Source: VXYL01 sp965243095 (lineage in GTDB: Bacteria; Pseudomonadota; Gammaproteobacteria; Pseudomonadales; Azotimanducaceae). Taken from it: 64,000 nucleotides of DNA. The translations under genes and the position numbers were made by a program. The DNA lies in the NCBI GenBank assembly GCA_965243095.1, contig OZ251530.1, positions 4,526,001-4,590,000 of the forward strand, given 5' to 3'. Each line of letters starts with the position of its first letter. Positions within the stretch are counted from its first letter, which is position 1. The notes below the pieces were generated by a model. The model did no database searches, was not told where the DNA came from, and was given only the letters and a program-made list of their open reading frames with translations. Shown piece by piece: positions 35,909-44,147 of the stretch.

Positions 35909-36136
35909 CTACTTCCGCGCCGACCCCGAATCGCCGGCGGCCTCGGCGTCGGTGGCCGCGTGGGCGGTCGCCTCGGCGCTTTCGGCCGGCGCGTCCTTGT
36001 CGCGCACGGCGCTGCGGAAGCCCTTGATGGCGTTGCCGAGTTCCGACCCCAAGCTCTTGATGCGCTTGGGCCCGAACACCAGCAGCACGATCGCCAGCAC
36101 GATGAGCACGACCGTAATTTCACGCGCACCCCACAT
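35909..36136 (-). CDS. tatA: Sec-independent protein translocase TatA
   Basis: 75 residues from ATG 36136. Single helix EITVVLIVLAIVLLVFGPKR with the FG(P) hinge, then KSLGSELGNAIKGFRSAV, the amphipathic helix of TatA. First gene of tatABC; ribosome site AGGAGA lies just upstream. Confidence 0.94.
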   Translation of the reverse strand: MWGAREITVVLIVLAIVLLVFGPKRIKSLGSELGNAIKGFRSAVRDKDAPAESAEATAHAATDAEAAGDSGSARK

Positions 36137-36195
36137 GTGCCTTCTCCTGTAAACGGCAGGTTGCGCCGATTGTAGAGCAAACCGCGCCGCCCGGT

Positions 36196-36825
36196 TCAAC
36201 GCGGCTTGGGTGGGGAAACGTGTATGTCGCCGCGAAGGTAGTAGCCGAGCGGCCAATCCTGCGCCGCGCCAACCCCAACGCGCGGCCGCGTACACACGAC
36301 CTCGGGCGGCGTTGCGCCGGCGACGATGCGCAACGCCCCAGCGCCGCACAAATCCGCGCCGTAGTGGCGCATATCGATGCCGAACGCTTGACAGAGCTTG
36401 GCCGGGCCGTTCGTCAGCCGCCCATCGGGCATCGTGCGTCCACCTTGTTCGCGACGACAGCGCATGATGCCAACGCCGCGCACCGGCGCCACGGCGCGAA
36501 TCAGCACGCACCCGGGCACACCAGCCTCCTGCGCCACCACGTTCAAGCAGCAGTGCTGGCGCGTGCGATAGACGTAGGCGAAGCCGGGCGGCCCGAACAA
36601 CACCTCAGTGCGCGGCGTGCGGCCGCGGAAGGCGTGCGCCGCCGGATCGCCTTCGGCCAAATACGCCTCGGTCTCGACGATGCGCCCGGCAACCCGCCCA
36701 TGCACCAGCACCGCGCCGAGCAACACTTGCGCCGCTTCGCGCGGGTCTTGCGCGAGCAAATCGCGTTGGATCGAGGTAGCCGCGCTCTCTCCCCCGCCGC
36801 TCATCCCGGCGGGCGGATGCCGCAC
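36196..36825 (-). CDS. 3-methyladenine DNA glycosylase (AAG/Mpg family)
   Basis: 209 residues. Excises alkylated purines. Motifs RIVETEAYLAEGDPAAHAF, RTPRTEVLFGPPGFAYVY, and LTNGPAKLCQAFGID fit the AAG family; the catalytic Glu is in the ETEAY segment. The ATG at 36825 is chosen by position only; homologues could start at an inner codon. Reads toward tatA. Confidence 0.9.
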   Translation of the reverse strand: MRHPPAGMSGGGESAATSIQRDLLAQDPREAAQVLLGAVLVHGRVAGRIVETEAYLAEGDPAAHAFRGRTPRTEVLFGPPGFAYVYRTRQHCCLNVVAQEAGVPGCVLIRAVAPVRGVGIMRCRREQGGRTMPDGRLTNGPAKLCQAFGIDMRHYGADLCGAGALRIVAGATPPEVVCTRPRVGVGAAQDWPLGYYLRGDIHVSPPKPR

Positions 36826-36996
36826 CGTTCGGCGATCGTCAGCGCCACTCGGTCGCCTTCGCTGGCCACCTCATCGAAAGACGCCAAGCACTTTCGTGTT
36901 CATCGCCGGCAGTATACGCCGCCGCCTTTTTCGCGATGGGCGCGGTGTGGCAGCGGCGCGTGGCACATATATGCACATAAAAATGTCCTATCGCAG

Positions 36997-37018
36997 CACT
37001 TTTATGCGCTTAAAAGTG
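36997..37018. promoter_or_regulatory. Inverted repeat CACTTTTA-N6-TAAAAGTG, candidate operator of second DUF4143 ATPase
   Basis: Eight-base perfect arms, followed at 37020-37025 by CATAAT (a -10-like hexamer). A related half-site GCACATAAAAATG occurs at 36973-36985. The whole 36961-37025 stretch is AT-rich in a GC-rich setting, 45 bp upstream of the ATG at 37069. It parallels the palindrome before the other DUF4143 gene, though the sequences differ. Confidence 0.5.
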
Positions 37019-37068
37019 TCATAATCCAGCCTTGTCATCCATCGAATCCGACGTGGGAGGCCGCGTTC

Positions 37069-38406
37069 ATGCTGCAACGGCTGGCGTTGGCGCAACTTGC
37101 CGAGTGGAAGCGGCGGGCGGCCCGCAAGCCCGTGTTGATCGATGGCGCGCGGCAGGTGGGCAAATCTTGGCTGGTGGGCAAGCTCTTCGGGCCGCGGGAG
37201 TTCCGCAAAGTCCACTGGTTGGACTTTCGGGCGGAGCCTCGCTTGGCGAATCTGTTCGTCGGGAGCCTCGATCCCGCCACGATCATCGGCAACATCGAAG
37301 TGGCGCTCAACGAGCACGTCGACATCGAGCGGGATCTCCTGTTCTTTGACGAAGTCGCCGAATGTCAGCGGGCGGTGGACTCCCTCAAGTACTTCGCCGA
37401 GCGCTTGCCGCATGCTTTCGTTTGCGCTTCCGGGTCCAACATCGGGCTGCTCCGCTCGTTTCCCGTGGGCCAAGTGGAACAGTTGGAACTGTTCCCGCTG
37501 TGCTTCGAGGAGTTCGTGATGGCGGCAGGGCGTCCACCGCTGCTGGACGCCTTCCGCTCGCAACGCCGAAACGCCACCGTGCAAGCCGCGCTGTGGTCGC
37601 TGCTGCAGGACTACTACTTCGTCGGCGGCATGCCGGAAGCGGTCACCGCTTGGTTTGCACAGGAGGAGAGCACACTGGCGCGCGCACAGCGGGTGACGGC
37701 CATTCACCGCGATCTCGTCAGCGGCTATCGGCGCGACTTCGGGAAGTACGCCGGCCGGCAAGACGCGCAGCACATAGAGCGCGTGTTCGACGACGTGCCC
37801 GCCCAACTCGCCCTCAACCACGACGGTTCGGTCGCCCGCTATCGGTTCAAAGGCGTGTTGCCGCACCGCCAGCGCTACCAGCAGTTGGCCGGGCCCATCG
37901 ACTGGCTGCAAGCCGCACGGCTGGTGTGGAAGTGCTTCCCGGTGGAAGGCCGGCCCGAGACGCCACTTCGCGCCTACGCCAAAGCCAACCGGTTTCGACT
38001 GTTCTTCTTCGACGTGGGTTTGCTCGGACACATGCTCGGCATGAACCACGCCGAGGAAGGATCCCTCAGCGGGGGAACCCAAGGCCTAAGCTACAAAGGC
38101 TTTGTGGCCGAGAACTTCGTGCAGGCAGAGCTGTGCGCCCGCATCGGGCACCCGACCTACGGCTGGTACGCCGGCCGCGCCGAGGTGGAGTTCCTGCACC
38201 CCTGCCGCAACGGCGAGGTGGTGCCCGTGGAGGTAAAGAGCGGCAGCCGCACGCAAGCGCGCAGCCTGCGTTCCTACATCGACCGCTACGCGCCGAGCCG
38301 GGCCATCAAGCTCATCGGCGGCATGGGCGGCCAACGCACTGGCGCTCACCCGAGGGGTCTTGAAACGTGGCCGTTGTACGACGCTCAGTTCTTGAAGGAG
38401 TTGTAG
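37069..38406 (+). CDS. AAA ATPase with DUF4143, copy 2
   Basis: 445 residues. Walker A LIDGARQVGKSWLVGKL, Walker B RDLLFFDEVAECQRAVDSL, sensor FVCASGSNIGLL, and C-terminal DUF4143 with GFVAENFVQAEL, GRAEVEFLHP and PVEVKSGSR (the D/E-x-K region of a nuclease-like fold). Only distantly like copy 1 at 27872. ATG 37069 fits homologues beginning shortly before the WKxxxxRKPVLIDGARQVGKS segment. Function of the family unsettled; some members act with mobile or toxin loci. Confidence 0.85.
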   Translation: MLQRLALAQLAEWKRRAARKPVLIDGARQVGKSWLVGKLFGPREFRKVHWLDFRAEPRLANLFVGSLDPATIIGNIEVALNEHVDIERDLLFFDEVAECQRAVDSLKYFAERLPHAFVCASGSNIGLLRSFPVGQVEQLELFPLCFEEFVMAAGRPPLLDAFRSQRRNATVQAALWSLLQDYYFVGGMPEAVTAWFAQEESTLARAQRVTAIHRDLVSGYRRDFGKYAGRQDAQHIERVFDDVPAQLALNHDGSVARYRFKGVLPHRQRYQQLAGPIDWLQAARLVWKCFPVEGRPETPLRAYAKANRFRLFFFDVGLLGHMLGMNHAEEGSLSGGTQGLSYKGFVAENFVQAELCARIGHPTYGWYAGRAEVEFLHPCRNGEVVPVEVKSGSRTQARSLRSYIDRYAPSRAIKLIGGMGGQRTGAHPRGLETWPLYDAQFLKEL

Positions 38407-38509
38407 CCGGCGGCCACCCGCACGCTCACCGTAGCGGCTAAACTTGCGGTCGCGCAGGAGGGTGGCTTTTGCCATTCGCCGCGCATCATTCAGAGCGAGG
38501 GGGAATTGC

Positions 38510-39514
38510 ATGAAGCTGGGTTTGGGGATTGGCGGGTTCGGGCCGCCCGGCGGCGAGCGGTTGGTGGCGCTGGCGAAGGAGGCGGAGTCGCTGGGCTACG
38601 ACACCATCTGGGCGCCGGAGATCTACGGCGCGGATTGCTTCACGCCGCTCACCTGGATCGGCGCGAACACCGAGCGCATCAACCTCGGCACGTCGATCAT
38701 GCAGATTTCGGCGCGCACGCCGGCCAGCGCCGCCATGCACGCGGTTTCCTTGGATTACCTCTCCAACGGGCGGCTCATCCTCGGCATCGGCGTTTCCGGC
38801 CCGCAGGTGGTGGAAGGCTGGTACGGGCAGCCGTATCCCAAACCCCTGGCGCGCACGCGGGAGTGGGTGGCCATCTTTCGCAGCATCGTCTCGCGCCAAG
38901 GGCCGGTGGCCTTCGACGGCAAGCACTACCAGCTGCCGATGCCCGGCGGCACCGGCCTCGGCAAGCCGCTGAAGCTCATCCTACATCCGGCGCGGGAGCA
39001 CATTCCGGTGTACCTCGGCGCCGAGGGGCCGAAGAACGTCGCGCTTGGCGCGGAAGTCTGCGACGGCTGGATTCCCATGTTCCTGTCGCCCTACCGCATG
39101 ATGGACATGTACCAGGACGCCATGCGCATCCGCAACAAGGACTTCCAAATCGCCGCCGCGGTCACCGTCATCATCGACAACGATGTGCAGCGGGCGCTGA
39201 ACCAAGTGAAGCAAACGGTTGGTTTCTACATCGGCGGCATGGGCGCGAAGAGCTTCAATGTTCACAAGAACCACTTCGTGCGCATGGGCTACGGCGACGC
39301 CGCCGAGCGTGTGCAGGATCTGTTCATGGCCCGACGCCGCGACGAAGCCATCGCCGCGGTGCCGAACGAGCTGTGCGACGAGATTTCGCTGGTGGGCCCG
39401 AAAGGGCGCATCCGCGAGCGCTTGGCGGCCTGGCGGGAAAGCCCGGTGACCATGCTGAACGTCGGCACCGCGAACCCGGCGACGCTGCGCTTCATGGCCG
39501 AGGAACTGCTGTAG
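38510..39514 (+). CDS. LLM-class (F420-dependent type) oxidoreductase
   Basis: 334 residues, TIM-barrel luciferase-like monooxygenase family. LGLGIGGFGPPGGERLVALA start, GYDTIWAPEIYGADCFTPL, RINLGTSIMQISARTPA, and DYLSNGRLILGIGVSGPQVVEGWYG are typical of F420-dependent members; FMN cannot be excluded. Ribosome site GCGAGGGGG before ATG 38510. Substrate unknown. Confidence 0.87.
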   Translation: MKLGLGIGGFGPPGGERLVALAKEAESLGYDTIWAPEIYGADCFTPLTWIGANTERINLGTSIMQISARTPASAAMHAVSLDYLSNGRLILGIGVSGPQVVEGWYGQPYPKPLARTREWVAIFRSIVSRQGPVAFDGKHYQLPMPGGTGLGKPLKLILHPAREHIPVYLGAEGPKNVALGAEVCDGWIPMFLSPYRMMDMYQDAMRIRNKDFQIAAAVTVIIDNDVQRALNQVKQTVGFYIGGMGAKSFNVHKNHFVRMGYGDAAERVQDLFMARRRDEAIAAVPNELCDEISLVGPKGRIRERLAAWRESPVTMLNVGTANPATLRFMAEELL

Positions 39515-39543
39515 CCGCTTGTGGCGGCCGGCGGGTTGCAACA

Positions 39544-41034
39544 GTGAGCTACGCAGATCTGCACGAGCGCTTCCGGCACGTGGGGGATTTGCGCCATGCG
39601 CTGGCGATGCTGGCTTGGGACGAGGCGGCCATCATGCCGGCCGGGGGAGGCCGGGTGCGCGCCGATGCGTTGGCGACGCTGCGCGGCATGGCGCACGAGT
39701 TGACGGCCGCGCCCGAAACCGGCGAACTCGTCGAAGCCGCCAGCGCGGAGGACTTGGATGCGTGGCAGGCCGCCAACGTGGCCTGCATTCGCCACGAGTG
39801 GCGGCGGGCCAGCGCCGTGCCGAAGGACTTGGAGGAGGCGCTTTCCAAGGCGTCCTCGGCGTGCGAACAAACCTGGCGCAACGCCCGCGCGAAGAACGAC
39901 TGGGCGGCGGTGCGCGGCAAGCTCGAAACCGTCTTCGAGCTCACCCGAGAGCGCGCCGCGGCCTTGGCCGAGGCGTTGGATTGCGCCCCGTACGATGCGT
40001 TGCTGGACGGCTACGAGCCGGGCTTTCGCCGCGCCGACATCGACCCTCTGTTCGCGGAATTGGCGGCGGCGCTGCCGGCGCTCATCGACAACGCCCTCGC
40101 CACGCAACCAGCGGCGTTGCCTTTGCCCGGGCCCTTCCCGGTGGATAAGCAGGCGGCCTTGGGCAAGGCGTTGATGCGGGCGGTGGGGTTCGATTTCCAG
40201 CACGGTCGGCTGGATACCAGCCACCATCCCTTCTGCGGCGGCGAGCCGGACGATACGCGCATCACCACGCGCTACAACGAAGGCGATTTTCTCGAATCCA
40301 TGTTCGCCGTGCTGCACGAATCCGGCCACGCGCTCTACCAGCAGGGTCTGCCGAAGCCGTGGCGCGGGCAGCCGGTGGGCGAGGCCGGCGGCATGGCGCT
40401 GCACGAAAGCCAGTCGCTGACGATGGAGATGCAAGTGTGCCGCTCCGAGGCGTTCCTAGAGTTCGCCGCCCCGCTCATCCAAAGTGCGCTGCTGGGCGAC
40501 GTGACCGATGCCCCGGAGTGGCAACCCGCCAACCTCGCCCAACACGCCCGGCGCGTGGCGCGCGGCTTCATCCGCGTGGACGCCGACGAACTCACCTATC
40601 CGCTGCACGTGATCCTGCGCTACGAACTGGAAACCGAGCTGGTCGCCGGCGCGATGTCCGTAGCCGACCTGCCCGACGCCTGGGACGCCGCCATGCGCCG
40701 GCACCTCGGCCTTTCCACCGCCGGCAACTTCGCGGATGGCGTGATGCAGGACGTCCACTGGTTCGCGGGCCTCATCGGCTACTTCCCGTGCTACACGCTG
40801 GGCGCGGTGATGGCGGCGCAACTACAGCATGCGGCGCGGGAGAGGCTGGGCGATTTGACCGACGCGGTTCACGCCGGCGAGTTCGACGTGCTGTTGCGCT
40901 GGCAACGCGAGCACGTTCACGAACGCGGCCGGCTGCTGCCGACCAAGGAGCTGATCAAGCAAGTCACCGGCGCGGATCTCTCTGCCGGGGCGTTCTTGCA
41001 GCATCTGCGCGCAAGATACGGCGACGCCCACTGA
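39544..41034 (+). CDS. M32 family metallocarboxypeptidase (Taq type)
   Basis: 496 residues, usual family length. Zinc motif HESGHALYQQ (HExxH), third ligand region HESQSLTMEMQVCRS, and the family markers DTRITTRYNEGDF and DADELTYPLHVILRYELE. Removes C-terminal residues from peptides. Start GTG 39544 (SYADLHERFRHVGDL). 29 bp after the LLM gene, likely co-transcribed. Confidence 0.92.
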   Translation: MSYADLHERFRHVGDLRHALAMLAWDEAAIMPAGGGRVRADALATLRGMAHELTAAPETGELVEAASAEDLDAWQAANVACIRHEWRRASAVPKDLEEALSKASSACEQTWRNARAKNDWAAVRGKLETVFELTRERAAALAEALDCAPYDALLDGYEPGFRRADIDPLFAELAAALPALIDNALATQPAALPLPGPFPVDKQAALGKALMRAVGFDFQHGRLDTSHHPFCGGEPDDTRITTRYNEGDFLESMFAVLHESGHALYQQGLPKPWRGQPVGEAGGMALHESQSLTMEMQVCRSEAFLEFAAPLIQSALLGDVTDAPEWQPANLAQHARRVARGFIRVDADELTYPLHVILRYELETELVAGAMSVADLPDAWDAAMRRHLGLSTAGNFADGVMQDVHWFAGLIGYFPCYTLGAVMAAQLQHAARERLGDLTDAVHAGEFDVLLRWQREHVHERGRLLPTKELIKQVTGADLSAGAFLQHLRARYGDAH

Positions 41035-41087
41035 GCGCGGCGTTTTCATGGCACACTGTCGCGATTGATTGAAGGAACAAGGAGCCC

Positions 41088-41237
41088 GTGGTGGCGGACA
41101 AGAACCCAAGGAACATGCATGTGAAGGTGGACTTCGTGGGCGGCGTGTTCATGTTCGGCGTCTTCGTGCTCATCGTGCTGTTCTGGGGAACGCCGGATCT
41201 GCACGACGCCATCGTACATCGCTTGATGACTCCGTAG
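41088..41237 (+). CDS. Small single-pass membrane protein (49 aa)
   Basis: Start GTG 41088 (second GTG 41091) with a strong ribosome site AAGGAG six bases before. A polar basic N-terminus is followed by one membrane helix (FVGGVFMFGVFVLIVLFWG) and the ending TPDLHDAIVHRLMTP. Unknown function. A degenerate copy of the TPDLHDAI end occurs at 41702-41740. Confidence 0.65.
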   Translation: MVADKNPRNMHVKVDFVGGVFMFGVFVLIVLFWGTPDLHDAIVHRLMTP

Positions 41238-41246
41238 CGCCGCCGG

Positions 41247-41267
41247 CGCTTCGCGCTCGGCGAAGCG
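41247..41267 (+). terminator. Candidate hairpin after the small membrane protein gene
   Basis: CGCTTCG, a 7-base loop, CGAAGCG. It lies 9 bp after the TAG at 41237 and has no U tract, so termination is only possible. Confidence 0.3.
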
Positions 41268-41342
41268 GAGGCGAGCCTTGTTGACAGAGACGCGACAGGT
41301 TCAACGTAGTCCCGTTCTTCGTTCACGCACTTGGAGGCGATT

Positions 41343-41647
41343 GTGAGGCGCATCAGCATGTCGAAACAGTTCGTGGTGGTCGCGGCGGTGGCGGTTGCGC
41401 TGGCGCTGGCGTGTACCACAGCGGGACGGTCACCATCGACTGCTCGCAGAGTTCGAGTTCGCAAGGTTCCGACCAACCGGCCCCACCCGCAACCTCCGCC
41501 GCGTTCACCTTGACGGGTAGCGGAACCGGCATCACCGCCTCAAACGTGATCTGCAACTATGCGACACCGTCGCGCGACGGCCGCCGATGGTGCGATCCGC
41601 ATGACCCTGACTACCAGGAGTGTCTACATCGTCTACGACGCGGTTAG
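41343..41647 (+). pseudogene. Possible frameshifted small lipoprotein gene
   Basis: From GTG 41343 or ATG 41358 the frame gives a lipoprotein signal (MSKQFVVVAAVAVALALAC), but then turns into Arg/Pro-rich nonsense and stops at 41513. A -1 shift at 41411 would instead continue as VYHSGTVTIDCSQSSSSQG and ASNVICNYATPSRD to 41647, which looks like a small exported Ser/Cys-containing domain. I read this as a broken secreted protein gene or a sequencing error; low certainty. Confidence 0.4.
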
Positions 41648-41701
41648 CCGCTGGTGCCCATGTGCGAACGGTGGCCGTCTTTCGCCGCATCGCCTTAGCG
41701 G

Positions 41702-41740
41702 ACGCCTGACCTCCACGACGCCATCGCACACGCCTTGGTG
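41702..41740 (+). pseudogene. Fragment similar to the 3' end of the 49-aa membrane protein gene
   Basis: Reads TPDLHDAIAHAL, against TPDLHDAIVHRL at 41184-41220; about 26 of the first 33 bases match. It directly follows an in-frame TAG at 41696 and has no start of its own. It suggests that the intervening segment arose by duplication. The rest of 41268-41863 holds no gene I can support beyond the entries listed. Confidence 0.45.
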
Positions 41741-41803
41741 AAGGCAAAGCGACGCCGACGGTTCCGGTGCGGGGCGGGCGGCGCTGCTTTCCCCGGACAC
41801 TGC

Positions 41804-41809
41804 TTGACA
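41804..41809 (+). promoter_or_regulatory. TTGACA, possible -35 element of the FHA/PP2C operon
   Basis: An exact consensus -35 hexamer 55 bp before the ATG at 41864, but without a good -10 at normal spacing. A second TTGACA lies at 41281. Listed because this gap is the likely promoter region for the long plus-strand island operon. Confidence 0.25.
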
Positions 41810-41863
41810 AAGCGCGGCCGGCATCGGACGCTTCCCGTGCCATAGGGAGGGGCGATCGACCAC

Positions 41864-42505
41864 ATGCCAATCCGACGCCGAGGCGACGGCGAAATCGTCG
41901 AGGAACCCACGATGCCGCGGACGCAACGTGGAGGCGACACATCCTCCGCGTCCGAAGCGCCCACCGAGCCGGCTTCCGCGCCAGCGAAGGATTCGCTGTT
42001 CGCCGATGCGCCCAGCACGGCGGCGGAACGCTGGGAGTCCGTCACCAAACCCATCAGCCGCGAGGATCGGGAAGGCAAGACGCGCATTCTCTCTCCCCTG
42101 CGGCGTCCCGCCGCGGCCAGCGAGGATCCCGTTGCGGCAACGGATGCGATGGCCGATCCACCCGTGGGTTGGCTCGTCGTCGTGCGCGGGCCCGGCAAAG
42201 GCAACGTGCTTACGCTCGGCAACGGCATGAACGCGATCGGGCGGGGCACGTCTTCCCGCGTGCGGCTGGATTTCGGCGATGGCAACGTCTCCCGCGTCAA
42301 CCACGCCCGCATCGCCTACGAACCCCGGCAGCGCCGCTGGCTGCTTTCGCACGGCGACGGAGCGAACCTCACCTACCTGAACGGCGAGGTGGTGATGGCG
42401 GCGGTGGAGATCGCCTCTGGCGCGGAGATCCAGATCGGCGACACCACCTTGCGCTTCCAAGCGTTCTGCTCCCAGGAGTTCGATTGGCCAGACGTGGATG
42501 ATTGA
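41864..42505 (+). CDS. FHA-domain protein
   Basis: 213 residues. The N-terminal ~100 residues are low-complexity and rich in Thr/Ser (possible kinase target, e.g. the GKTRILSP segment), then a C-terminal FHA domain with NAIGRGTSSRVRLDFG, NVSRVNHARIAYEP and LTYLNGEVV. FHA domains bind phosphothreonine peptides. Cytoplasmic; no signal or membrane segment. Ribosome site GGGAGG upstream. The next gene (PP2C) starts inside its last codons, 8-bp overlap. First gene of the island operon. Confidence 0.88.
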   Translation: MPIRRRGDGEIVEEPTMPRTQRGGDTSSASEAPTEPASAPAKDSLFADAPSTAAERWESVTKPISREDREGKTRILSPLRRPAAASEDPVAATDAMADPPVGWLVVVRGPGKGNVLTLGNGMNAIGRGTSSRVRLDFGDGNVSRVNHARIAYEPRQRRWLLSHGDGANLTYLNGEVVMAAVEIASGAEIQIGDTTLRFQAFCSQEFDWPDVDD

Positions 42506-43340
42506 AGCGCCTCCTCGCTCGCAAGCGCTCGCATGGGATTGTTCCGTGGAGGGTCGCGGCTTCGCGGCCGCGGCCATCATCGGCGAACGCGAGCGGCAGG
42601 AAGACGACTGGGGCGTTCACGTCGATCCGCCCAGTGTGGAAGGCGGCGCAAAGCTCCTGGCGGTGCTGGCGGATGGCATGGGCGGCGCACCAGCGGGAGA
42701 TTGCGCCAGCCGCACGGTGGTCAGCGCCTTTCTCGACAGCTACGTTCGCCATGCGGAACCCGCGCCGGAGCGCCTGCAGTTGGCCGCTTGGGGCGCCAAC
42801 GATGCCGTTGCCGAGGCCGTGCTGGCGGACCAAGCGCTGAACGGCATGGGGGCCACCCTCGTCGCCGCGCTGTTCTTCGCCAACCGGTGCGAGTGGCTGA
42901 GCGTGGGGGATTCCTACCTCTTTCTCTGCCGAAACGCACAGCTCTCGCGTCTCAATCCGCTGCACACCTACGCCACCGAACTGGACGCCAAGGCGCAACG
43001 CGGCGAAATCACCCGGGAGGCTGCCCTCGCCCACCCCGATCGGCACCAGCTCACGAGCGTGGTGATGGGGTGGCCCATCGAGCAGATGGCGACGGGCAGG
43101 TTGAGCCCGCTGTCGGGAGACGTCGTGCTGCTGGCCAGCGATGGCCTCGCCACGCTGTCGGAGGAGGAAGTCGCCGACATCTGCAACGAAGGCGCTGGTC
43201 ACGGGGCGCAAGCACAGTGGATCGCGGACACGCTCCTCAGGCGCATTGAAGAGCATCGGGCGCCACGCCAAGACAATGCCGCGGTGATCGTCGCGCTGCC
43301 GAACAACGGTGACTCGACATGGCAGCGTCCGTGCCCATAG
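42498..43340 (+). CDS. PP2C-type Ser/Thr protein phosphatase (first)
   Basis: 280 residues. PP2C metal motifs: GERERQEDDWGVH (motif with Asp), LAVLADGMGGAPAGDCAS, GMGATLVAALF, WLSVGDSYLFL, LLASDGLATLSEE and the C-terminal RQDNAAVIVA. All metal-binding Asp residues appear present, so it should be active and could reverse the kinases encoded at 51.2-59.4 kb. Overlaps the FHA gene by 8 bp. Confidence 0.92.
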   Translation: MIEAPPRSQALAWDCSVEGRGFAAAAIIGERERQEDDWGVHVDPPSVEGGAKLLAVLADGMGGAPAGDCASRTVVSAFLDSYVRHAEPAPERLQLAAWGANDAVAEAVLADQALNGMGATLVAALFFANRCEWLSVGDSYLFLCRNAQLSRLNPLHTYATELDAKAQRGEITREAALAHPDRHQLTSVVMGWPIEQMATGRLSPLSGDVVLLASDGLATLSEEEVADICNEGAGHGAQAQWIADTLLRRIEEHRAPRQDNAAVIVALPNNGDSTWQRPCP

Positions 43341-43389
43341 TGTCGGCCTTCGCGGGCCGGTAAGCCGGGGTAGTGTAGACTCCAACGCC

Positions 43390-44145
43390 ATGCCTTGCAT
43401 TCTGGTTCATGGGTTGCGACAACGCCGCGTCCATCGCGGCCGGGATTGGCTTGCCCGGTTAACGGATGCCATCGCAGGGACATGGCCGATGCCGATCGCT
43501 TCCGCAGGAACGCAAAGCGCGGAACGCGGCCTTGGCATATCGGGCAAGCCCTACTACTTCTACGCGCTGCGGACGGACAGGAGATTCGGCTTTGTGGTGT
43601 TCTTGCTCAGTGAAGTCGAAGGGGTTGATTGGCCTCCCGATGCGAAAGGCGCCACTCCCTTCGACAGCGGCGGCATGTGGTTCGGCAAAATCGCCACCGA
43701 CCCGTCGCTCAATCAGACCGGGCGGCGAGGCTTCTTCAAGACCCACGACGTGCCTTTGATCTCTTGGCGCTCGGCGTTCGAGGCATACATCGGCACAAGC
43801 TACAAGTCGATTGCCGACTACGTTGGCGGCAGCGCGGTAGCCGGCACGCGCCCGCAGAATTCCGGGCCGGCTATCGTCATGGGCGAGCCGAACGAGCCAC
43901 GAGCATGGACGTGGGAAGTTCGCGTCCCTCACGAGCTAGTCGCTCGCCATCTTCAGTTGCGCGCGGTGTGCATCTCCGAGGAAAATCGCAGTCACTATCT
44001 CGGTTGGCTCTGGGACCACAGCCCGCTGACAACCAGCGAGAGACGCAAGATCGACAGGTGGATCCAAGACTACGCGATTGTGCCTTCGCCGGGCACGTCC
44101 GAGGCGGATAGGGCTGCGGAGTGGCTCGTGCAGGAGGTTGCATAA
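43390..44145 (+). CDS. Unknown island protein A
   Basis: 251 residues from ATG 43390. Soluble, no signal peptide. Distinctive features are PYYFYALRTDRRFGFVVFLL, FDSGGMWFGKIATDP, RRGFFKTHDVPLISWRSAF and a C-terminal IDRWIQDYAIV. The aromatic, His- and Arg-containing segments look enzymatic, but I recognise no family and assign no activity. It sits in the FHA/PP2C operon, 49 bp after PP2C and 2 bp before the next unknown gene, so it is probably the effector or substrate part of the system (inference). Confidence 0.7.
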   Translation: MPCILVHGLRQRRVHRGRDWLARLTDAIAGTWPMPIASAGTQSAERGLGISGKPYYFYALRTDRRFGFVVFLLSEVEGVDWPPDAKGATPFDSGGMWFGKIATDPSLNQTGRRGFFKTHDVPLISWRSAFEAYIGTSYKSIADYVGGSAVAGTRPQNSGPAIVMGEPNEPRAWTWEVRVPHELVARHLQLRAVCISEENRSHYLGWLWDHSPLTTSERRKIDRWIQDYAIVPSPGTSEADRAAEWLVQEVA

Positions 44146-44147
44146 CG

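Noticed and set aside
36220..37068. Upstream extension of the second DUF4143 ATPase
   Set aside because: The frame runs across the AAG glycosylase gene antisense and the operator region; the ATG at 37069 fits the family start.
42369..43400. Minus-strand open frame opposite PP2C
   Set aside because: PP2C motifs are clear on the plus strand; the antisense frame shows none.
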